IMG/VR virus record: IMGVR_UViG_3300010885_055964
Span: 62,001 to 126,000 of that record
From: a virus
Strand: one strand, 5' to 3'
DNA: 64,000 nt
Below are positions 33,199 through 41,315 of the stretch, piece by piece. The notes beneath the pieces were generated by a model. That model searched no databases. It worked only from the letters and a program-made list of their open reading frames with translations, and had not been told where the DNA came from. The stretch's first letter is position 1, and each line of letters opens with the position of its first letter. The translations under genes were made by a program, and so were the position numbers.

Positions 33199-33906
33199 AT
33201 GGTGCACACCTACATTAGGAATCAGCGTGCTCCTTATGATAATATAAGTATTGAAACAAGCCCTATTATCAATATGACAAGCATACGCGGCAAGATAGAC
33301 CAGACATACCAGTTGGAGATCACCGCTAACAATAAAATCATAATACCAGGCCAAGAACCTACATCTGCTGTATCTGCTCCTAAAATATCACCATATAACC
33401 CAGTAAGACATGATTATAACGTAATGGTCGATTATAAAGATGTGCTAGAAGCTATTCCGGGCAGTTATATAAAGTACGGCATGAATTTTAACAAGGGATC
33501 AAGACAAAAATGGATAGTATTCCCTCCATCGAATTACGATTGTCCCTGTGAGCCTAGGAAAGATTATTATCAAATATTAAGTACATTACCGTGTACAACA
33601 CCTTCAGTCGCTGAAGAATATGATAGGTGTGATATGCTAGGTATGGGTTATTGTCCATCACCTGATTTCGAACAAGAAGGTGCGTGCCCCACACCACAAC
33701 CTTATGTCAGAGAGGATTGTCCAACACCTTGCCCCAAGGGTCCTGTAGGACCAGTTGGACCACCAGGCCCTCCAGGAGATACGGTAACCAAGCTAGACCA
33801 GCTAATAGATGTGGTAGCACCACAACCAGTAGAAGGAAGTGGGCTCAGATATATCGATGGGGTCTGGAGGGATGTGCCAAATATCGTGGATGGCGGTGAA
33901 TTCTAA
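33199..33906 (+). CDS. structural protein with collagen-like segment
   Basis: 235 residues. The N-terminal 115 residues are beta-rich, followed by a Cys/Pro-rich section, then a short collagen-like run, GPVGPVGPPGPPGD (Gly-X-Y repeats). The end is a fibre-like segment TKLDQLIDV...GLRYIDGVWRDVP closing in VDGGEF. Collagen-like runs are typical trimeric spacers in phage fibres. It begins the fibre series and shares its C-terminal ending with the next two proteins. Confidence 0.65.
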   Translation: MVHTYIRNQRAPYDNISIETSPIINMTSIRGKIDQTYQLEITANNKIIIPGQEPTSAVSAPKISPYNPVRHDYNVMVDYKDVLEAIPGSYIKYGMNFNKGSRQKWIVFPPSNYDCPCEPRKDYYQILSTLPCTTPSVAEEYDRCDMLGMGYCPSPDFEQEGACPTPQPYVREDCPTPCPKGPVGPVGPPGPPGDTVTKLDQLIDVVAPQPVEGSGLRYIDGVWRDVPNIVDGGEF

Positions 33907-33917
33907 ATGAGATTATG

Positions 33918-34625
33918 ATGCCTGTTTATGACAATATTCGAATTCGACGACGCACAAGTGGAGCAGGTGGTCCACCAGCTTCGTTGCTCAATGCTGAACC
34001 TGCATATAATGAAGTAAACGATGTATTATATATAGGTGTAGGCCAGGGTATAGATGGTAAGGCACAGACGATTAAGGCTATCGCTGGTGCTGGAGCTTTT
34101 GCTACTAATGAATATGTCGTATCAGCCGTCGCTGGCGTCACGTCGCAGTTAGCCAACTATCTTACGATTACTGCTGCTGCGTCGACTTATTTAAGAATAT
34201 CGGTCGCATCTACAACATACCTGACAAGGGCATCTGCGAGCAACACATACGCACCACTCGACTCAGCCCATCTAATAGGCATACCGACCGCTCCTACTGC
34301 TGAGAACCTAACCAGTACGACACAAGTCGCCAATACTGCTTTTGTACAAACGGCAGTAGGATTGGTCAAGGGCGAAGTACCACAATCACTAGACACTCTT
34401 AAGAAGATAGCGGACGCCATTGGCTCAGATGCTAGCTTTTCAGAGACGGTTGTAAATGCATTAGCAGCAAAACTAAATCAGACGTCCAACCTTTCAGATT
34501 TAACTAGTACTAGTGATGCTAGGGAAAATCTAGAGCTTGGTACTATGGCGGTGCAGAATGCTGATAATGTATCCATCACTGGTGGATCTATTCAAAGCGT
34601 AATCATCGATGGTGGGTCTTTCTAA
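33918..34625 (+). CDS. tail fibre protein
   Basis: 235 residues from ATG 33918; the preceding ATG 33915 gives one extra residue, but paralogues begin MP. The N-terminus IRIRRRTSGAGGPPASLLNAEPAYN is a virion-attachment module shared with the next fibre. The middle has APLDSAHLIGIPTAPTA and TTQVANTAFVQTAV, typical fibre repeats. The C-terminus has a helical and then beta region ending IIDGGSF. It likely forms a trimer with a receptor-binding or connector role. Confidence 0.75.
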   Translation: MPVYDNIRIRRRTSGAGGPPASLLNAEPAYNEVNDVLYIGVGQGIDGKAQTIKAIAGAGAFATNEYVVSAVAGVTSQLANYLTITAAASTYLRISVASTTYLTRASASNTYAPLDSAHLIGIPTAPTAENLTSTTQVANTAFVQTAVGLVKGEVPQSLDTLKKIADAIGSDASFSETVVNALAAKLNQTSNLSDLTSTSDARENLELGTMAVQNADNVSITGGSIQSVIIDGGSF

Positions 34626-34675
34626 AACCAAAACGACCCGTGTGAGTAAGTATTAACAACTTTTAGGAGTCGATA

Positions 34676-36040
34676 ATGCCAAACCCTATTCGTATTAAGA
34701 GGACTACTACTAGTAACCGCCCGGCAAGTTTGCAAAATGCCGAGATGGCGTTTATAGAGGGTAGCCAGATATTGACGTATGGTATTGGTACTGGTGGGGC
34801 TGGCGGCACTGCTACCAGTATAATCGATATTGGTGGTATTGGTGCTTTTCTGGGGTTGGCTAGCAATCTGACTCAGACTGCTGCCGGAACATACACGTTT
34901 TCTGGTACACTCAATTCAGTAACACAGTCTAGCTCTGATAATTCGACCAAAGTAGCAACCACTGCGTTCGTAAAGAATCAGGGTTATTTGACCGCTGAGA
35001 CGTATCTTGGCACGGTTACTAGTGTGTCATTGAGCCTGCCAAATATTCTGACTGTTTCTGGATCTCCGGTCACTAGCTCTGGTACGCTAAGCGCTACGCT
35101 GGCTACACAGACTGCGAATTACGTCTGGGCTGGGCCGACGACAGGCAGTGCATCCAGCCCAACGTTCCGTGCACTGGTTGCAGGTGATATTCCAACTCTA
35201 ACGGCCAGTAAGATCTCGGATTTTGCAACGACGGCTCAGGGCTATCGCCTTGACCAGTTTGCTGTGCCGACTGGTAGCGTGAGTTTTAACTCACAGAATA
35301 TTACCAATCTGGCTGACCCTACAAATGCCCAAGATGCAGCTACCAAAGCCTACGTAGATGCTGCACGTTCTGGTCTGGACGTCAAGCAGTCGGTGCGAGC
35401 GGCAACAACGGCAAATATTACGCTCTCAGGTACACAGACTATAGACGGCATTAATTTGGTGGCTGGCGATCGCGTGCTAGTTAAAAACCAAAGTACTGGT
35501 AGCCAGAATGGTATTTATGTCGTAGCGGCTGGGGCTTGGTCTCGAGCTACTGATGCCGATAGTAGTGCTGAGGTAACACCGGGACTGTTTACGTTCGTTG
35601 AGGAGGGCACGGTCAATGATAATTCTGGTTGGGTGTTAGCTACCGATCAGACGATTACACTTGGTACAACTAGCCTGACGTTCGCACAATTCAGTGGTGC
35701 TGGACAGATTACCCCTGGCGATGGTCTGACCAAAAACGGTAATCAAATAGATGTGGTGACGGCTAGCTCTACCCGAATCGTAGTAAGTGCTGATAGTATC
35801 GATCTGGCAACGACTGGCGTGTTGGCTTCGACCTACAAGAGCGTCACGGTCGATACTTACGGCCGTGTGACAGCCGGCACCAATCCTACGACACTTGCTG
35901 GGTATGGTATCACCGACGCACAAAGCCAGATCACTTCAGTAGGTCTGTTAAAGGGGGCCGGTGCTGGGTCGATTTCAGCAGCAGTGGCTGGCACTGATTA
36001 TCTCTCCCCTAGCAGTGATATTGATGGTGGCAGCTACTAG
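34676..36040 (+). CDS. long tail fibre protein
   Basis: 454 residues, AGGAG before ATG. N-terminal attachment module IRIKRTTTSNRPASLQNAEMAF; beta-rich shaft with TVTSVSLSLPNILTVSGSPV and KVATTAFVKNQGYL; a helical/beta segment NLADPTNAQDAATKAYVDAA; and NGIYVVAAGAWSRATDAD, known from phage fibre domains. The end has GTDYLSPSSDIDGGSY. It ends just before the GC-rich block. Role: host recognition or adsorption. Confidence 0.8.
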   Translation: MPNPIRIKRTTTSNRPASLQNAEMAFIEGSQILTYGIGTGGAGGTATSIIDIGGIGAFLGLASNLTQTAAGTYTFSGTLNSVTQSSSDNSTKVATTAFVKNQGYLTAETYLGTVTSVSLSLPNILTVSGSPVTSSGTLSATLATQTANYVWAGPTTGSASSPTFRALVAGDIPTLTASKISDFATTAQGYRLDQFAVPTGSVSFNSQNITNLADPTNAQDAATKAYVDAARSGLDVKQSVRAATTANITLSGTQTIDGINLVAGDRVLVKNQSTGSQNGIYVVAAGAWSRATDADSSAEVTPGLFTFVEEGTVNDNSGWVLATDQTITLGTTSLTFAQFSGAGQITPGDGLTKNGNQIDVVTASSTRIVVSADSIDLATTGVLASTYKSVTVDTYGRVTAGTNPTTLAGYGITDAQSQITSVGLLKGAGAGSISAAVAGTDYLSPSSDIDGGSY

Positions 36041-36059
36041 TAAATAACTAGGAACTGTT

Positions 36060-37187
36060 ATGCCACGCAAGAATAAAATAATAATACGTAATGGTACGGG
36101 TGCGCCCTCGGCTTCGGACTTCGTGACGGGCGAGCCTGCGTTTGATTCAAGCGCGGGCTCGTTGTATATCAAAAACGCTGCCGGCACGATGGCCCAGATT
36201 ACCGGTGGTGGCGGCGGCAGCGTCCCAGACCCCTACGAGCTGGGTACCTATCCGCTGATCACGATCTCCGCGCAGCCGTCGGCGACAAGCGTGACGGCTG
36301 GCAACAGCGCGACGTTCACCGTCACGGCCGCGGCCACCCTGCCGACGGCGGCGATCTCCTACCAGTGGCAAGTCTCCACCGACGGCGGCTCGACGTGGAG
36401 CAACGTCAGCGGTGCCGCGTCGTCGTCGCTCACGCTCACCAATCTCCAGATCAGCAGCAGCGGGTATCGCTATCGGTGCAGGTTAACGGCGAACCTGTCG
36501 CAGATTTTTTCGTCGTCAGCGACGTTGACGGTAAATATTGGGTTAAATCAAGCTGTCTTGTTGACGAGCGGAACAAGCTACACGGTGCCAAATGGTGCGA
36601 CCAGCATGAAGGCGTGGGCGGTGGGTGGTGGGCAGGGATACGCTGCTAACTTTGGCGGATACGGAAACGCCGCAGGCGTGGCTTACAAGACATGGAGCGT
36701 AAGCGGAGGAGTCACGGTCACGTATTCAGTTGGATCGGGAGGCACGTCAGGCGTGTACGGCGGCGCAGGAACTGATAGCACTGTGACATTCTCCGGCACT
36801 ACAATTACGGGCGGCGGCGGCAAAACACAAAGCACAGGCGGCACGTTTTCAGGTGGAGACGGAGGCAGCGCGGGCGGTCTTTCGCCGGGTAATTTTTCTT
36901 TCCAAGGCACCTATGCTGCTGCTGGTGGCGCAGTTGGCGGAAATGGAACAAGAGCAAGTTGCGGGCGATATCCGGCAACAGACATCAGTGGATTGCTGGC
37001 TGCTGTAGCATTGGCTGGTGGAAAAACAACCGAGGATTGCGGAGCAACTGCTGCATTTGGAAGCGGCGCAGCGGCTGTAAAGTACGGCACCAGTTTGGCT
37101 GCTGGGTATGGAGGTGGTGGCGCATATATCACTGGCGCGACAACTCGGAACGGTGGAGGCGGCGCGGTTGTGCTGTATTTCACATGA
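36060..37187 (+). CDS. chimeric tail fibre: phage attachment module, Ig-like domain, Gly-rich tip
   Basis: 375 residues. The first 30 residues (IIIRNGTGAPSASDFVTGEPAF) match the attachment module of the neighbouring fibres. After about base 36090 the DNA becomes markedly GC-rich. Residues about 65-160 form an Ig-like domain (SATSVTAGNSATFTV, ISYQWQVSTDGGSTW). The C-terminal 190 residues are Gly-rich (VGGGQGYAANFGGYG, NGGGGAVVLYFT), like adhesin tips. It looks like a native N-terminus joined to imported receptor-binding parts. It overlaps the next gene (ATGA). Confidence 0.8.
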   Translation: MPRKNKIIIRNGTGAPSASDFVTGEPAFDSSAGSLYIKNAAGTMAQITGGGGGSVPDPYELGTYPLITISAQPSATSVTAGNSATFTVTAAATLPTAAISYQWQVSTDGGSTWSNVSGAASSSLTLTNLQISSSGYRYRCRLTANLSQIFSSSATLTVNIGLNQAVLLTSGTSYTVPNGATSMKAWAVGGGQGYAANFGGYGNAAGVAYKTWSVSGGVTVTYSVGSGGTSGVYGGAGTDSTVTFSGTTITGGGGKTQSTGGTFSGGDGGSAGGLSPGNFSFQGTYAAAGGAVGGNGTRASCGRYPATDISGLLAAVALAGGKTTEDCGATAAFGSGAAAVKYGTSLAAGYGGGGAYITGATTRNGGGGAVVLYFT

Positions 37188-37666
37188 GCAATGTGCTGAG
37201 ATCGCCAACAACTAACAACGCGATTCTGCTTACACCCAGATCCGGCTCGCACTCACTTGCGGCTGCTGCCATGCAAGTGTTCTGGCCCGGTGTGGAAGTT
37301 GTCGATAATCACCCGGCCTCGTACTTTCCTAACGACGAATGGTGGAGCGATGCGACAGACAATTGCGCAATCGTCGTCCGAAATCCCGTAGAACGCTTCA
37401 GAAGCATGTGCGCACATGTGCCGGGACGACCGCTAGAAGAGCATCTTGCCAATCCGATTTACGGCCCGCTGCCGCAAGGCAACTTCGTCCGCTACTTCCG
37501 TTTTGAGGATCAACTGAACGACGCCGCCGAATGGCTAGGCTTGCCAACGCCGCTGCCGCACGAGGACGCGACCGACCCCGCGGCGAAGCCCGCGTTGACG
37601 CCGGATCAGGAGGCTCTCGTGCGTCAAATCTTCGCCGCGGACATTGCCTTGTGGGAGTCGATCTGA
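37184..37666 (+). CDS. small sulfotransferase-like protein inside the fibre cassette
   Basis: 160 residues from ATG 37184, overlapping the fibre stop (ATGA). LLTPRSGSHSLAAAAMQ is a sulfotransferase 5'-phosphosulfate loop, and NCAIVVRNPVERFRSMCAH supplies the R...S 3'-phosphate motif. It is shorter than cellular sulfotransferases, at about the minimal catalytic core. Being in a fibre operon suggests it modifies the fibres or a surface glycan. It ends overlapping the next ATG (TGATG). Confidence 0.65.
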   Translation: MSNVLRSPTTNNAILLTPRSGSHSLAAAAMQVFWPGVEVVDNHPASYFPNDEWWSDATDNCAIVVRNPVERFRSMCAHVPGRPLEEHLANPIYGPLPQGNFVRYFRFEDQLNDAAEWLGLPTPLPHEDATDPAAKPALTPDQEALVRQIFAADIALWESI

Positions 37667-37863
37667 TGGCCGTCATCAACACACAACGCGGCACAGCCGC
37701 AGCACTGACAGCGACCAACCCCGTGATCGCGGACGGGCAGGTCGTGTATGAGACCGACACTGGTCGCTTAAAAATTGGCGACGGCGTAACGGCGTGGGTG
37801 TCGCTGCGCTACGTGACGATCAACCACATCGGCGCTTACGCCGCATCAATCCTCTTCGGGTAA
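37666..37863 (+). CDS. Mtd N-terminal domain-like fibre protein
   Basis: 65 residues. INTQRGTAAALTATNPVIAD and YETDTGRLKIGDGVTAWVSL match the small N-terminal domain of major tropism determinant-type fibres, which attaches tip proteins to the virion. It occurs here as a stand-alone protein with a short extension (YAASILFG). Upstream in-frame extension to 37531 is a shadow of the sulfotransferase gene. Confidence 0.75.
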   Translation: MAVINTQRGTAAALTATNPVIADGQVVYETDTGRLKIGDGVTAWVSLRYVTINHIGAYAASILFG

Positions 37864-37870
37864 AACGAAC

Positions 37871-38242
37871 ATGGCCGCACCAAACGCCAGCGCACCAACA
37901 GCCGTCCGCCTGAAGTCTCTCGCTGGATCGCTGACAACAACGAGCGAAACCGCCATGCTCACGAACGCCGCGAGCAGCGGACTTGCGCAGCGAGTGCGGT
38001 CAATCACGGTTGCAAACAATTCGTCGGCTGGCACAGCCGATGTCACGGTGCGCTACTACGGCGCGGCCAGCGGCGGAACAGCACTGTTCACCATCGGCCC
38101 GCTCACCGTGCCGGTCGGCGGCGCTGGCATCGCGATCGGCTCGGAGAACGTGTGCAATCTCGAAGAGGATCGACGGCTCACGATCCAGGCCAGCGCGGCG
38201 AATTACCTGTCGTGGCTCGTTTCCTATGACGAGGTGTCGTGA
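37871..38242 (+). CDS. small virion protein of the fibre cassette
   Basis: 123 residues, beta-rich with Ala/Thr/Ser and Gly turns (RSITVANNSSAGTADVTVRYYG). It looks like a small beta-sandwich as found beside phage fibre genes. It starts seven bases after the previous gene and overlaps the next by TGATG. No catalytic motif. A decoration or tip role is likely. Confidence 0.55.
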   Translation: MAAPNASAPTAVRLKSLAGSLTTTSETAMLTNAASSGLAQRVRSITVANNSSAGTADVTVRYYGAASGGTALFTIGPLTVPVGGAGIAIGSENVCNLEEDRRLTIQASAANYLSWLVSYDEVS

Positions 38243-38670
38243 TGCAGCCCGGCGACCAGTGCTGGCGTGACGCCGCGGGCGTCTCGCACCTCGATCTGCC
38301 GTGGCGTGTGGTGTTGCCCGATGGCACCACGCGGACTGACCCTGCACAGTGGTCCGAGGACGCCGACGTTCTCGCCGCGACCGGCTGGACTCGATCCACG
38401 CTCACCGATTCCGATGTGGCGGCCTTGACGCCGCCCGACCCGGAGCCGGTGGGCTGGCTCACGCCCGGCGGCTGGCGGCTCGGGACCACGCCCGAGGACG
38501 TGTCGCGACTGACGGCCGCCTACGTACTCGCCGCCCGCCGCGAGCAGCTGCGGATGCCGCAGGCGATCACCGTGGCCGATACAAACGGCGAGCGGCACGC
38601 CATGACGTTCGCGGAGTTCGATTCGCTGATGCTGGAGTTCGGCGCGGCGATGGAGGCCACAAATGGCTAG
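38242..38670 (+). CDS. putative tail-fibre-associated protein
   Basis: 142 residues, ATG 38242 overlapping the previous stop. A Pro/Gly/Asp-rich front (GDQCWRDAAGVSHLDLPW) is followed by a helical C-terminus (RLTAAYVLAARREQLRMPQ). This layout recalls tail fibre assembly or DUF4376-type proteins of phage tail operons, but identity is uncertain. Confidence 0.5.
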   Translation: MQPGDQCWRDAAGVSHLDLPWRVVLPDGTTRTDPAQWSEDADVLAATGWTRSTLTDSDVAALTPPDPEPVGWLTPGGWRLGTTPEDVSRLTAAYVLAARREQLRMPQAITVADTNGERHAMTFAEFDSLMLEFGAAMEATNG

Positions 38671-39439
38671 GCCAGCCGGCGGGTATATCTCGGGATACAC
38701 CGCACCGACAGTCAACGCCGCCGTAGGCGTGTGGTCGCTGCGTGACACGTTCCAGTTGCAACGCGCCAGCGCGTGGTTAGGCGTTGATCCATACATTGCC
38801 AACGTGCAGCTGCTTCTGCACGGCGAAGGCAGCTCGGTCGTGGATTCGTCGCCGGCGGCTCGCACGGTGACAAGCTACGGCACGGCGGGCGTCAGCGCGA
38901 CGCGATCCAAGTTCGGCGCGCAGTCGCTTTCTACGCCGACCACGTCGTCCGGGTTTTCTGTGCCGCGAACCGCGTCGCTGCTTGTTGGTTCCTCCGACTT
39001 CACGATCGAGGCGTGGGTGTGGGCGTCGTCTGTGAGTCAGTCTGGGACTATTCTCTTCGGTCCGGCCGCGTTTTCGTGGGCAATATATGTCGGGATTGGT
39101 TCGTGGGGATATTACCTCTCTACGAACGGAACCTCATACAACGTCGCTAACGGCACCAGCATGGGGACGCCCATTGCCAGCCAGTGGAACCACATTGCAT
39201 TGGTGCGCAGCGGCAGCACGTTCAGCCCGTACATCAATGGCGTTCGAGGCATTACGGCAACGTCATCGGCTGCAATTGCCGCGCCTACATCAACGGTTGG
39301 CGCAACGGTCGGCGAAGGGTTTGGCGGCACGTACGGCTACGCGGGGCTGTTCATCGACGACGTGAGGCTGACCATCGGGACGGCGAGGTACAGCGGGGCG
39401 TCGTTCACGGTGCCGACGGCCGAGTTTGCGAACCGCTAA
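38663..39439 (+). CDS. LamG/concanavalin A-like adhesin
   Basis: 258 residues. From about residue 48, NVQLLLHGEGSSVVDSSP begins a laminin G-like (Laminin_G_3) jelly roll, with FTIEAWVWASS, WNHIALVRSGSTFSPYING and FIDDVRLTIGTARYSGASF in the standard order. Such domains bind sugars and occur in phage adhesins. The first 45 residues are an attachment segment. It overlaps the upstream gene by eight bases. Confidence 0.8.
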   Translation: MARPAGGYISGYTAPTVNAAVGVWSLRDTFQLQRASAWLGVDPYIANVQLLLHGEGSSVVDSSPAARTVTSYGTAGVSATRSKFGAQSLSTPTTSSGFSVPRTASLLVGSSDFTIEAWVWASSVSQSGTILFGPAAFSWAIYVGIGSWGYYLSTNGTSYNVANGTSMGTPIASQWNHIALVRSGSTFSPYINGVRGITATSSAAIAAPTSTVGATVGEGFGGTYGYAGLFIDDVRLTIGTARYSGASFTVPTAEFANR

Positions 39440-39495
39440 AAACACACGTTGACAGCCGTACACACCCGGATAGGTAATGTTTCAACAGGTGGCAC

Positions 39496-39750
39496 ATGGC
39501 ATTATCATTTCCAGCCAGCCCCACAATTGGGCAATCCAGCGTGCAAAACGGTCGCACCTACACATGGGACGGCTACGCATGGAATCTTTCCGGGTCTGAC
39601 ACAAAACACGCTAGCACACACGGCCCGTCAGGCGCCGACCCGATTGCAATTGACGGCAGTCAGGTCACGACCGGCACCGTGACCGACGCGAGGCTATCAG
39701 CCAAAGCGAACACAATGCTCAATTTGTACCTTTGGCAAAACTTCCGCTAG
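39496..39750 (+). CDS. small fibre-type protein
   Basis: 84 residues. LSFPASPTIGQSSVQNGRTYTWDGYAWNL is a common phage tail motif, here split into two quoted parts of one stretch: LSFPASPTIGQ and GRTYTWDGYAWNL. The second half, KHASTHGPSGADPIAIDGSQ, is a fibre linker of a kind often found at trimer joints. A forward frame at 39449 overlaps it and is rejected. Confidence 0.6.
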   Translation: MALSFPASPTIGQSSVQNGRTYTWDGYAWNLSGSDTKHASTHGPSGADPIAIDGSQVTTGTVTDARLSAKANTMLNLYLWQNFR

Positions 39751-39758
39751 GAGCAATC

Positions 39759-40142
39759 ATGGCAGCATCACCAGCATTCGCAGCCACCCCGCGTATCGGC
39801 TCAGTTTCAATCGCCACGGCAGATTCTAGTTACACAGCGCCCACGAACGTGGGTTCTCTGATCACTGGCGTAGCAGCGGGTACAAAAATCAACGAGATCG
39901 TCTGCAAATGCGCAGCTACGAGCGCGGCAGCAATCGTAAGAATATTTCTTTATGACGGCACGACCTACTGGCTTTTTGACGAAATAACTATCGCCGCCGC
40001 GACCGGCTCGTCCACCGTGCAGCAGACCCGTGTCAGCACGAGCTATAACAACTTGATCTTGCCGACAGCGTTGTGGAGTGTGCGTGTCACAACCAGCGTG
40101 TCTCAGGCGACTCACGTTACCGCTTTTGGGGCAGACCTATGA
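39759..40142 (+). CDS. small virion protein of the fibre cassette
   Basis: 127 residues from ATG 39759, chosen for AGGAG just upstream. It is a beta-sandwich-like sequence (IGSVSIATADSSYTAPTNVG, ALWSVRVTTSVSQATHVT). It overlaps the next gene by ATGA. No family recognised; probably a tip or decoration protein. Confidence 0.55.
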   Translation: MAASPAFAATPRIGSVSIATADSSYTAPTNVGSLITGVAAGTKINEIVCKCAATSAAAIVRIFLYDGTTYWLFDEITIAAATGSSTVQQTRVSTSYNNLILPTALWSVRVTTSVSQATHVTAFGADL

Positions 40143-40993
40143 ACAACGGCATTTATGGTCTGGCTACTAATAGCTTGACCGGTGCCTCGACTTTCAGCCT
40201 CAACGGCGTCACTGCACCGGTGGCTGTGCGGGCGTTGACTGTCGCTGGCGGCGGCGGCGGTGGCGGTGCGGCATACGGTGCGCCGGGTGCTGGCGGCGGC
40301 GGCGGCGGAATGCTTGAGCAGACGGTGGTCGTGCAGCTTGGCGTGGCCTACGCGGTGCAAATCGGCGCGGGCGGTGCTGCCGGCACAGGAACGTCTACTA
40401 GTGGTGGTGCTCCGGGCAGTCCCGGCAGTTTCTCGCGGTTCGGTTCGGTGATTGCTATCGGTGGTGGTGGCGGTGCATTTTCCAACGGTGCGCTCTCTGG
40501 TGCAGGATCGCCCGGCGGCAGCGGCGGCGGAACGATCGGTGCTGCCGGATACGCGACGCTTTGCTCTGCGCAGGGCAACGCCGGCGCGACGTTGAGTGGC
40601 GGCGGCGCAGGTGGCGCGGGAGTCTCCGGCTCCGCGTCGCAGCGGGCAGATGGCGGTGCAGGCCGCAGCAGCACCGTGCCTGCGGTGCCTCGCAATTACG
40701 CCGGCGGCGGTGGCGGGGGCGCAGGCACTGGAGTCCCGGGCGCTGGGGCCGGGGTGGACGGCGGCGGCAGCGGCGGCGCGAACTCAGGTACGGCCAACAC
40801 AGGCGGCGGAGGCGGTGGCGGCTCGACCAACGGTGGCTCGGGCGGCAACGGCGGCAGCGGTGTTGTAATTGTGAGGTTCAACAACGCGCTGCTGATGACA
40901 GCTACCTCCGGCCTGACCTACACAACGCAATTCTCTGGCTCGGACGCAATCGTCACGTTCACGGCAGGCACCGGCACGGTCACGTTTTCTTGA
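40139..40993 (+). CDS. polyglycine-rich fibre tip protein
   Basis: 284 residues. A short N-terminal region (NNGIYGLATNSLTGASTF) is followed by a long run of glycine clusters (VAGGGGGGGAAYG, GGGGGAGTGVPGAGAG) ending GGNGGSGVVIVRFNN, a common close for Gly-rich phage domains. A C-terminal beta segment follows. Runs of Gly may pack as polyglycine II helices, as in the S16 gp38 adhesin, giving a receptor-binding face. Reverse-strand ORFs here are composition artefacts. Confidence 0.65.
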   Translation: MNNGIYGLATNSLTGASTFSLNGVTAPVAVRALTVAGGGGGGGAAYGAPGAGGGGGGMLEQTVVVQLGVAYAVQIGAGGAAGTGTSTSGGAPGSPGSFSRFGSVIAIGGGGGAFSNGALSGAGSPGGSGGGTIGAAGYATLCSAQGNAGATLSGGGAGGAGVSGSASQRADGGAGRSSTVPAVPRNYAGGGGGGAGTGVPGAGAGVDGGGSGGANSGTANTGGGGGGGSTNGGSGGNGGSGVVIVRFNNALLMTATSGLTYTTQFSGSDAIVTFTAGTGTVTFS

Positions 40994-41000
40994 GGCAAGC

Positions 41001-41291
41001 ATGGCTCACTACGCATTCGTTGACGCAGACGGCAACGTGGTGGAGGTGATCGTCGGCCGAGACGAAGGCGAGCTTGGTATCGACTGGGAGCAGTACTACT
41101 CCGAGTTTCGTGGCCTGCGGTGCCTGCGAACTTCTTACAACACACTTAATGGCGAACACACGAAAGGCGGCATTCCGTTTCGCGGAAATTACGCGAGTAT
41201 CGGCATGCGCTACGACGAAGAGCTTGACCAATTTGTGCCGGTTATGCCTGTGGTTATGCCTGTTGTAGAAGGAGGTGATAGGGTCGACTAG
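41001..41291 (+). CDS. fibre-associated protein, C-terminally truncated
   Basis: 96 residues. HYAFVDADGNVVEVIVGRDE and RTSYNTLNGEHTKGGIPFRGNYASIGMRYDEE match a small protein common near tail fibres in cyanophages and other aquatic phages, as I recall it. Family members usually continue with PYPSW...W.APVPYP; here the protein ends PVVMPVVEGGDRVD, exactly where the DNA returns to AT-rich. It appears to be cut by the cassette border. Confidence 0.6.
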   Translation: MAHYAFVDADGNVVEVIVGRDEGELGIDWEQYYSEFRGLRCLRTSYNTLNGEHTKGGIPFRGNYASIGMRYDEELDQFVPVMPVVMPVVEGGDRVD

Positions 41292-41315
41292 TATTATCGT
41301 GTACAAATATATTAT

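Larger units (their letters stand above)
36090..41291 (+). other. GC-rich tail-fibre/adhesin cassette
   Basis: From about 36090 to 41291 the sequence shifts from AT-rich to clearly GC-rich, then returns abruptly. The block contains only fibre-type genes and a sulfotransferase, packed with overlapping start/stop codons. The left border lies inside a fibre gene after its N-terminal module; the right border cuts the last gene. This is the pattern of a host-range cassette acquired by recombination. No integrase or terminal repeats are seen. Confidence 0.75.

Noticed and set aside
40139-40993. Glycine-codon repeats considered as a CRISPR or tandem repeat array
   Set aside because: No regular spacing or identical units at the DNA level; they are explained by a Gly-rich protein.
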